Shown: in pieces, positions 49,724 to 56,199 of the stretch
How positions within the stretch are numbered: position 1 is the stretch's first letter
Layout: every line of letters starts with the position of its first letter
Source: Micromonospora_G sp044458865
GTDB taxonomy: Bacteria; Actinomycetota; Actinomycetes; Mycobacteriales; Micromonosporaceae
NCBI RefSeq assembly: GCF_044458865.1
Contig: NZ_JBITIH010000009.1
Coordinates: forward strand, 62,001-126,000
Reading direction: 5' to 3'
Length of the DNA: 64,000 nucleotides
Notes under the pieces: model-generated
Database searches by the model: none
Told to the model about the DNA's origin: nothing
Seen by the model: the letters and a program-made list of their open reading frames with translations, nothing else
Translations under genes and position numbers: made by a program

Positions 49724-50629
49724 TCAGCTCAACGGCACCGGGTGGCCGATGACGATCTCGGCGAGCCGCTGCGGGTGTTCCAGGAAGGCGAAGTGTCCGG
49801 TCTCCGGCAGGATGATCGGTTCCACGCCCAGGGCCTGCGCCGTACGCGCCCGCTCGTCGGGCCGGGACCAGTCCTGTTCGCCGTAGACCAGGGTCACCGG
49901 CGCGGTGATGCTCCCGTACAGGTCTCGGGCGGCGCCCCACGAGCGCCAGTTCAGGTAGACGTTCCGTTCGACGTAGTGGAAGCCGGGGCGTTTGAGGGTG
50001 GCCTCGAACTCGTCGAGCAGCGGTTCGGGGACCTTCTTTCCCTCCGCCAGGCCGCCCTGCATGATGTGGCTGGTGACGGACTTGTTCTCGGCGGCGCCGA
50101 GCGCCGGTCCGACCACCGGCAGCGCCACGCCGCCGAGGATGACGTCGGCCAGTCGGTTGCCGCGCCGTATGCCGTCGGCGAACCGTGTCTCGTAGTCGTA
50201 CGGGTTCGAGGCGACGACCCGGGTGACCGCCTGCGGCATCTCGCTGGCGACGGTGAGCGCCAGTACGGCGCCGATCGAGTCACCGACCACGGTGACGTCG
50301 CGCAAACCGAGCTTCGTGATCGTGTCGATGACGCCACGTCGCAGGTACGGCTCGTCGTACTCGACGGTGGTGGGCTTCGACGAGCGGCCGTGGCCGGGGA
50401 GGTCCAGGACGTACACCGTGTAGTTGCGCGCCAGCATCGGAATGACGTCGACGAAGTATTCGAGCTGGGTCCGGATCGTGTGCAGCAGCACCAGTGGCGG
50501 TCCGGAGCCGGCCCGGAGATACCGCACGGTCCGCTCGGAATCGAGCTGTAGGTCGGCGGCTTCGCCGAGTCCGTCGAGGTCCATGGCGTGGCTTGCCCGT
50601 ACGGACGACAACGAAACGCCGCTCGCCAT
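49724..50629 (-). CDS. Alpha/beta hydrolase
   Basis: 301 aa. GSGPPLVLLHTIRTQLEYF gives the oxyanion strand. The nucleophile elbow is VVGDSIGAVLAL (GxSxG Ser), the acid is in YGEQDWSRP and the His is in ETGHFAFLEHP. A cap domain follows the nucleophile. Substrate unknown. It is convergent with the M56 gene (six-base gap), and its start lies next to a TACTAC/GTAGTA half-site cluster shared with the divergent cyd genes. Confidence 0.9.
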   Translation of the reverse strand: MASGVSLSSVRASHAMDLDGLGEAADLQLDSERTVRYLRAGSGPPLVLLHTIRTQLEYFVDVIPMLARNYTVYVLDLPGHGRSSKPTTVEYDEPYLRRGVIDTITKLGLRDVTVVGDSIGAVLALTVASEMPQAVTRVVASNPYDYETRFADGIRRGNRLADVILGGVALPVVGPALGAAENKSVTSHIMQGGLAEGKKVPEPLLDEFEATLKRPGFHYVERNVYLNWRSWGAARDLYGSITAPVTLVYGEQDWSRPDERARTAQALGVEPIILPETGHFAFLEHPQRLAEIVIGHPVPLS

Positions 50630-50673
50630 CTACTACCAAATGTCGTAAACTAAATTACTACTACCCGTAGTAG
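50630..50673. promoter_or_regulatory. Cluster of TACTAC/GTAGTA half-sites between hydrolase and cyd genes
   Basis: CTACTAC at 50630-50636 and the perfect dyad CTACTAC-CC-GTAGTAG at 50658-50673. The same GTAGTAG half-site overlaps the blaI promoter. BlaI-type control of both divergent transcripts is a reasonable inference. Confidence 0.45.
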
Positions 50674-50738
50674 CTATGGGTAGCGTAGCTATTTGTGGGC
50701 TCGTTATGACATGTGAGCCGACGCGTTGGGGGACGGCC

Positions 50739-50957
50739 ATGGACGCACTGCTGATCGTCCGCCTTCAGTTCGCCACCACCACCTCCATCCACCCGGCGGC
50801 CAGCCTGACTGTGATCGACGCCGCAGCCAGCACACCCACCCTGCGGCTGTTGAGCTGGCTGCTGATTCCGCTGCTGCCAGCCCTATTAGGCTTTCAGGCG
50901 ATGAACTGGTGGGCGTTCCGCGGACGGATCGACAACCGGGCGCCGGTGTACTGGTGA
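50739..50957 (+). pseudogene. cydA'-'cydB fusion remnant (cytochrome bd oxidase subunits)
   Basis: 72 aa from ATG 50739, with GGGGGA seven bases upstream. The first ~17 residues, MDALLIVRLQFATTTSIH, match the start of cytochrome bd subunit I up to the first haem-ligand His region. The next ~55 residues (SLTVIDAAASTPTLRLLSWL then a membrane helix and WWAFRGRIDNRAPVYW) look like the C-terminal end of subunit II. An in-frame deletion of about 2.3 kb from the normal cydAB pair would give exactly this. The gene's stop overlaps the cydD start (GTGA), as cydB does in intact operons. The residual ORF cannot bind the haems needed for oxidase activity. It could be a natural deletion or an assembly artefact. 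Confidence 0.75.
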
Positions 50958-52630
50958 GCCGACGCCGCCCGTTCGATCCACGGCTGCTGCGCCGGGTCCC
51001 CTCGACCCGGCGCCACGTCACTGTGCTCGGCGGCCTCGGCGTCCTCGCCGCCGGGCTCGTCATCGCCCAGGCGACCACCCTCGCCGACCTGCTCGCCACC
51101 GCCGCCGGCGGTCACCTCGACCGGGCCGCGCTGGTCGGATTCGTCGCCGCCGTCGCCGGCCGGGCAACCGTACTCTGGGCGCAGGGCGCGGTCTCGGCCC
51201 GGATGGCGGCCACGGTCAAGGCAGCGCTCCGCACCGACCTGCTCGACGCGGTCGGGCAACGCGGATCCGGCTGGCTCGCCGGCCAGCAGGCCGGACGGAT
51301 CGCCACCCTTGCCGGGCGCGGGCTGGACGCCCTCGACGCGTACTTCACCGGCTACCTGCCGCAGCTCGTGCTGAGCGTGACCGTGCCGCTCGCCGTACTC
51401 GCCCGGCTCACCCTCGCGGACTGGAGCTCCGCACTGATCATCGCGGCCACTCTGCCGCTCATCCCGGTCTTCGGGGCGCTGCTCGGCTGGCAGGCCCAAG
51501 CCGCCACCGAGCGGCAGTGGCGCCGACTCAGCATGCTCGGCGGGCACTTCCTGGACATGGTCGCCGGCCTGCCGACCCTGCGTGCGTTCGGCCGGGCCCG
51601 CGCCCAGGTCGACGTGGTCCGGCGGATGGCCGACGGCCACCGGGCCGCGACCATGAAGACGCTGCGGATCGCGTTCCTCTCCGGGCTGGTCCTCGAACTG
51701 GTCGCCACCCTCTCGGTCGCCCTGGTCGCGGTCCCGATCGGGCTGCGCCTGCTGCACGGGGGGCTGGCCCTGCAGACCGCGCTGCTGGTACTCCTGCTCG
51801 CCCCGGAGGCGTACCTGCCGCTGCGGACCGCCGGCAGCCGCTTCCACGCCAGCATGGAGGGCCTGACCGCGCTCGACGACGCCCTCACCGTGTTAGGAGG
51901 GGCCCCCTATACATCGGAATCCGATAACAAGGGGCCCTTCCTTACTCCCGGCGAGATTCGGTTCGAGGGGGTGACGGTCGAGTACGAACGCGGTGTCGCG
52001 CTGCGGGACGTGTCGCTCACCATCCGGCCCGGTGAACGAATCGCGGTGATCGGACCGAGCGGGGCCGGCAAGAGCACGCTGCTCGGCCTACTCCTCGGCA
52101 ACGTCGCCCCGACCAGCGGTCGGATCACCATCGACGGCGTCGACCTCGCCACCGCCGACCTGGAGCAGTGGCGCCGGCAACTGGCCTGGGTGCCACAGCG
52201 GGCACACCTCTTCGCCGCCTCACTGACCGACAACATCCGCCTCGGCCAACCCGACGCACCGATCGAGGCGGTCCGCGCCGCCGCCAGCGCCGCCGCACTC
52301 GACGACGTCCTCCAGGACCTGCCGGACGGGCTCGACACCCTGCTCGGCGAACGCGGCCACGGCCTCTCCAGCGGACAACGACAGCGGGTCGCCCTGGCCC
52401 GCGCCTTCCTGCGGGACGCGCCGATCGTGCTCCTGGACGAACCCACCGCCCGGCTCGACGGCGGTTCCGAGGCCGCCGTACTCGCCGCGACCCGGCAACT
52501 CGTCGCCGGTCGCACGGCCGTGCTGGTCGCCCACCGGCCGGCGCTGCTCGCCGAGGCGGACCGGGTGATCCGGGTCGAGGACGGACGGGTGACCGAACTC
52601 ACCGCCGGCCGGACGGAGGTGGCGGTGTGA
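50954..52630 (+). CDS. cydD: CydD-type ABC exporter subunit with in-frame palindromic repeat
   Basis: 558 aa from GTG 50954. Six membrane spans (about residues 25-310) are followed by the ATPase with Walker A GPSGAGKSTLLG, signature GLSSGQRQRVALARA and Walker B IVLLDEPTARLDG. CydDC exports reduced thiols such as glutathione or cysteine and is needed to assemble cytochrome bd. Between the membrane and ATPase domains, 18 codons (LGGAPYTSESDNKGPFLT) are exactly palindromic repeat copy 7, which keeps the frame. The oxidase genes upstream are reduced to a fusion remnant. Confidence 0.9.
   Translation: MSRRRPFDPRLLRRVPSTRRHVTVLGGLGVLAAGLVIAQATTLADLLATAAGGHLDRAALVGFVAAVAGRATVLWAQGAVSARMAATVKAALRTDLLDAVGQRGSGWLAGQQAGRIATLAGRGLDALDAYFTGYLPQLVLSVTVPLAVLARLTLADWSSALIIAATLPLIPVFGALLGWQAQAATERQWRRLSMLGGHFLDMVAGLPTLRAFGRARAQVDVVRRMADGHRAATMKTLRIAFLSGLVLELVATLSVALVAVPIGLRLLHGGLALQTALLVLLLAPEAYLPLRTAGSRFHASMEGLTALDDALTVLGGAPYTSESDNKGPFLTPGEIRFEGVTVEYERGVALRDVSLTIRPGERIAVIGPSGAGKSTLLGLLLGNVAPTSGRITIDGVDLATADLEQWRRQLAWVPQRAHLFAASLTDNIRLGQPDAPIEAVRAAASAAALDDVLQDLPDGLDTLLGERGHGLSSGQRQRVALARAFLRDAPIVLLDEPTARLDGGSEAAVLAATRQLVAGRTAVLVAHRPALLAEADRVIRVEDGRVTELTAGRTEVAV
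51892..51945 (-). repeat. Palindromic repeat, copy 7, inside cydD
   Basis: 54 bp with the same arms as the intergenic copies, opposite in orientation to the cydD reading direction. It has exactly 18 codons' length and no stop in frame. The encoded peptide lies in the linker between domains. Confidence 0.9.
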
Positions 52631-54405
52631 GCACGCGGGACAGGCAACGCCTCGGATCTGAGCGGGCGGTGCTCCGGCTGGCGCGACCGTACCTGGGTCG
52701 ACTGGTCGGGGCCGGGCTGCTCGCCGCCGGGACAGAACTCGCCGGGCTCACCCTGATGGCCACCGCCACCTGGCTGCTGATCACGGCCGCCGGGCAACCG
52801 CCGCTGGACGTACTCACCGTGGCGATCGTCGCGGTCCGGGCACTGGCGATCGGCCGGGGCGTACTGCGCTACACCGAGCGGCTCGCCGGACACGACGCCA
52901 CCCTGCGCATCATCACCGACGTACGGGCCAGGGTCTTCGCCACCCTGGCCAACCGGCGTACGACCAGCGACCAGCACACCGGCGACGCGCTGAGCCGGCT
53001 CGTCTCCGACGTGGAGGCGGTACAGGACCTGCTCCTGCGGGTCCTGGTGCCGGGCGCGGCGGCGGCCGTGGTGAGTCTGCTCGCCATCGCCGGCACCGCC
53101 GCCATCGCACCGGCCGCGGCACTGCCGCTCGCGCTCGGCCTGCTACTCGCCGGGGTGGCCCTCCCGTCCGCCGCCACCGCCCTGACCCGGCGGACCGCCG
53201 ACCGGGTCGCCCCACTGCGCGGCGCGCTCGCCGTGGACGCGGTCGACCTCACCCACGGCGCCGCCGACCTGGCCGCCTTCGGTGCCACCCGGGCCGCCCT
53301 GGAACGGGCCGACGGACGCGCCCGTGAGCTGGCCGGACTCGAACGGCGGCTCGCCGCCGCCGGTTGGGCGATCGACGGGCTCGGGGTGCTGCTCTCCGGC
53401 GCGACGAGTGCCGCCGTGGTCGTCACCGCCCTGCACGCCGGGGTCGACGGAGTCCTGGTCGGCGTACTCGCGGTCGGCACCCTGGCCGCGGTCGAGGTGA
53501 CCCTGGCCCTGGTCGGCGCCGCCCGCCAGTGGACCCAACTCCGTGCCGGCCTGCGCCGGGTCGCCGTACTCCTGGCCGAGGACCAGAACGCCGAGGACCA
53601 GAACGAGGACGACGCCGGGCTGACCGCGTCCTCCACGGAGGGCGTCGGCTGCGCACTGGACGAGGTGACGGTCCGGTACCGGGCCGGCGCACCGGCCGCA
53701 CTCGACCGGGTGAGTCTCGAACTGCCGGCCGGTTCCCGGGTCGCCGTGGTCGGGCCGAGCGGGGCCGGCAAGAGCACCCTGATCGGCGTACTGACCGGGG
53801 CGGTGCGACCGGAGAGCGGTCGGGTCACCCTCGACGGGCGGGACGTACGGGCGTACCGCCCCGAGGAACTGCCCCGGATCGTCGGCGGACTGCTCGCCGA
53901 GGCGTACGTCTTCCACGCGACGGTACGGGAGAACCTGCTGCTCGGCCGGGCCGACGCGGACGACGACGAGTTGGCCACCGCGACCGCTGCCGCCGGTCTG
54001 CTCGACTGGGTACGCCAACAGCCGGCCGGCTGGGACACCGTCGTCGGCGAGGACGGCGGTCAGCTCTCCGGTGGCCAACGGCAACGGCTGGCGCTGGCCC
54101 GTGCCCTGCTCGCCCGCCCCCGGGTGCTGGTGCTGGACGAACCCACCGAAGGGCTCGACCCCGAGGCCGCCGACCGGGTGCTGGTCACGGCCACCGGCGC
54201 GGTTCCGGCCGACCATGCCGTGCTCCTGGTCACCCACCGGCTACGCGGCCTGGACCGGTACGACCAGATCCTGGTCCTCGACGGCGGACGGGTGATCCAG
54301 CGTGGGCGGCACGAGGATCTGCTCGGGCAACCCGGCTGGTACCGGGAACAGTGGCTCACCCAGGAGGCGGCCGAGGGCGGCTACCTCGCCCTCTCCGCAC
54401 ACTGA
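52627..54405 (+). CDS. cydC: CydC-type ABC exporter subunit
   Basis: 592 aa from GTG 52627, overlapping the cydD stop by four bases. The membrane domain includes LMATATWLLITAAGQPPLDV and VRALAIGRGVLRYTERLAGH, typical CydC motifs. The ATPase has GPSGAGKSTLIG, LSGGQRQRLALARALL and VLVLDEPTEGLDPE. An acidic direct repeat (AEDQNAEDQNEDD) lies in the linker. It forms a heterodimer with CydD. Confidence 0.93.
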   Translation: MSTRDRQRLGSERAVLRLARPYLGRLVGAGLLAAGTELAGLTLMATATWLLITAAGQPPLDVLTVAIVAVRALAIGRGVLRYTERLAGHDATLRIITDVRARVFATLANRRTTSDQHTGDALSRLVSDVEAVQDLLLRVLVPGAAAAVVSLLAIAGTAAIAPAAALPLALGLLLAGVALPSAATALTRRTADRVAPLRGALAVDAVDLTHGAADLAAFGATRAALERADGRARELAGLERRLAAAGWAIDGLGVLLSGATSAAVVVTALHAGVDGVLVGVLAVGTLAAVEVTLALVGAARQWTQLRAGLRRVAVLLAEDQNAEDQNEDDAGLTASSTEGVGCALDEVTVRYRAGAPAALDRVSLELPAGSRVAVVGPSGAGKSTLIGVLTGAVRPESGRVTLDGRDVRAYRPEELPRIVGGLLAEAYVFHATVRENLLLGRADADDDELATATAAAGLLDWVRQQPAGWDTVVGEDGGQLSGGQRQRLALARALLARPRVLVLDEPTEGLDPEAADRVLVTATGAVPADHAVLLVTHRLRGLDRYDQILVLDGGRVIQRGRHEDLLGQPGWYREQWLTQEAAEGGYLALSAH

Positions 54406-54496
54406 CCCGACACTGAGACGGGTCGGGGACGGGACTCGGGAATCCGCCGGACCTCAACGTGCGCTCCGTCGGCGACGGCGGGCTACCTGGCCGCCG

Positions 54497-54598
54497 ATGA
54501 TCGCGGCCTGGATCATCCTGAACACGACCTTCGGGCTGTTGGCCTGGATGACGGTACGGGTCATCGGAGCGACCCGACTCCGGCCGCTCGCCGGATGA
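54497..54598 (+). CDS. Possible 33-aa membrane peptide
   Basis: MIAAWIILNTTFGLLAWMTV then VRVIGATRLRPLAG: one hydrophobic helix with a basic tail. There is no ribosome-binding site before the ATG. It lies between cydC and a convergent padR gene. Reported as uncertain. Confidence 0.3.
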   Translation: MIAAWIILNTTFGLLAWMTVRVIGATRLRPLAG

Positions 54599-54634
54599 TC
54601 GACACGTACGCGCACCGTCTGGGCCCGCCGTCGG

Positions 54635-54976
54635 TCAGGCTGACACCTCGGCGGGGCCGTCGACGCCGAGGAAACGGCCGACCGTCGAGCTGAGTTCCTG
54701 CCAGCTCGTACGTTCACCTGCCAGGGCCCGGTGGCCGGCTCCGGTGAGCTGGTACGTCCGCCGCTCCCGCCCGTTCACGGTGCTCCAGGTGCTGTCCACG
54801 TATCCGGCTCGCTCCAGCCGGCGCAGGGCGGGGTAGATGGTGCCGGTGGGTAGGTTGAGCGTGCCGCCGCTGCGTACCTTGAGCGCCTCGATGATGGCGT
54901 AGCCGTGCAGCGAGCCTCCTTCGAGCACCGAAAGCAGGAGTGCGTCGAGATGGCCGTGCAGCGCCTGGGCCTTCAT
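54635..54976 (-). CDS. Small PadR-family regulator
   Basis: 113 aa from ATG 54976. MKAQALHGHLDALLLSVLEG, SLHGYAIIEAL and LPTGTIYPALRRLERAGYVD are the PadR winged helix. The C-terminal helix is short (class 2 PadR). No Shine-Dalgarno is seen, but a dyad (54979-54991) lies immediately before the start. It is convergent with cydC; its target is not obvious. Confidence 0.9.
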   Translation of the reverse strand: MKAQALHGHLDALLLSVLEGGSLHGYAIIEALKVRSGGTLNLPTGTIYPALRRLERAGYVDSTWSTVNGRERRTYQLTGAGHRALAGERTSWQELSSTVGRFLGVDGPAEVSA

Positions 54977-54978
54977 AG

Positions 54979-54991
54979 GTAGCAAGGCTAC
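54979..54991. promoter_or_regulatory. Putative PadR operator (GTAGC-AAG-GCTAC)
   Basis: A perfect 5-bp dyad two bases upstream of the padR ATG; it probably autoregulates. Confidence 0.45.
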
Positions 54992-55130
54992 TAATAGATG
55001 GTGGCCTCGCCAACGGGGTGCCGGCACCCGGCTCACAGAACGGCCGACTAGGGTGTGTGCGCAGAGTCACCCACCCGACAGTCCCACCCCGATCGGGTGC
55101 CGCAAACCTTGAGTGCACACGGAGGTCAGC

Positions 55131-56135
55131 GTGGCCCGCCAGTCGCCCCACCGGCCCGACGCCGACGAACCCGACACCGAGTTCGACGAGAGCAGCCGGC
55201 CCACCGACACCGCGACCGAGAGCACGGCGGACGCGGCAGCCGACCCCGTCGAGGACGATCCGGACCTCGACGACGAGGACGCGGTAGCCGAGCCGGCGAA
55301 CCGCGCCCTCTGGGAAGACGTACGCATCGATCCGCTGGAGATCGCGCTCCCCTCGGGCAGCGGCTTCACCCTTCGGGCGTACCGGATGTCCAACCAGGTC
55401 ACCCCGACCGAGATCGGCGAGCGGGACGACGACGACCCGTTCCACGCCCGGGCACGTCGAGACGAGGACGAGGAGACCGTCGTCTTCCTCGACGAGGAGT
55501 TCGCCGAGAGCCTCGAATCCGAGGACCGCGAAGTGGACCCCCGACGCGGGCGTGCGCTCCGCGACGACGACGACGTCGACGAGACCGACGAAGAAGAGCT
55601 CGACGACCAGGCAGACGAAGCGGACGAAGAAGACGAGGATGAGGAAGCCGAAGAAGTTGCGGTCTTTCTCACTCACCGGGGCAAACTGCTGCTCTTCAAG
55701 AGCCGCGAGTCACTGGTGAGCTTCGTCCTGTCCGGAGCCCCGCACGACATGGCCGAACTGGACACCTGGGACGACCTGGTCGCACGGGTCCAGCCTGCGG
55801 ATATCGCCCCCGTGAGCGAAGACTCGTACGAACTCGACCTGGTCGTGGAGAACCTCCGCGGCGGGCACGACACCTGGGACCCGAAGCTGCTCATCTCCGC
55901 CGGCGAGGTCGCCCGCGACCTGGCCTTCGCGCTGCGGCTCCCATCCGTACTGGATATGCTCTCGACCGGCAACAGCCTCGATGACCTGGACGAGGCACTC
56001 CGTGCGACGGCCAACGGCGGCCTCGGCGGATTCATGGGGCGCCGCCGGTTGAAGAAAATCGGGGCACAAACCGCAAGTTTGGGTTGGCGCACGATTATCG
56101 GCAAGATCTCTGCAGCGGTGGACTGGCGCGACTGA
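55131..56135 (+). CDS. Acidic conserved actinobacterial protein
   Basis: 334 aa from GTG 55131, with GGAGG six bases upstream. The N-terminal third is Asp/Glu/Thr-rich. A short conserved patch (LWEDVRIDPLEIALPSGSGF, TLRAYRM) and a very acidic stretch (DDDDVDETDEEELDDQADEA) precede a C-terminal ~160-residue domain. That domain starts VAVFLTHRGKLLLFKSRESL and ends GWRTIIGKISAAVDWRD. Proteins of this kind are conserved in actinomycetes without an assigned function; annotation as a primosomal protein occurs. There is no export signal or membrane span. The next gene begins 64 bases downstream and may be co-transcribed. Confidence 0.8.
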   Translation: MARQSPHRPDADEPDTEFDESSRPTDTATESTADAAADPVEDDPDLDDEDAVAEPANRALWEDVRIDPLEIALPSGSGFTLRAYRMSNQVTPTEIGERDDDDPFHARARRDEDEETVVFLDEEFAESLESEDREVDPRRGRALRDDDDVDETDEEELDDQADEADEEDEDEEAEEVAVFLTHRGKLLLFKSRESLVSFVLSGAPHDMAELDTWDDLVARVQPADIAPVSEDSYELDLVVENLRGGHDTWDPKLLISAGEVARDLAFALRLPSVLDMLSTGNSLDDLDEALRATANGGLGGFMGRRRLKKIGAQTASLGWRTIIGKISAAVDWRD

Positions 56136-56199
56136 CCTCTCACCAGGGAGCATCAGTCTTTGGCACACACCACCTGTGTCTCGGGAGGAGGACGACGCC

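Noticed and set aside
54302..54496. Long N-terminal extension of the possible 33-aa membrane peptide
   Set aside because: It overlaps the end of cydC, is low-complexity Arg/Pro-rich and has no ribosome-binding site.
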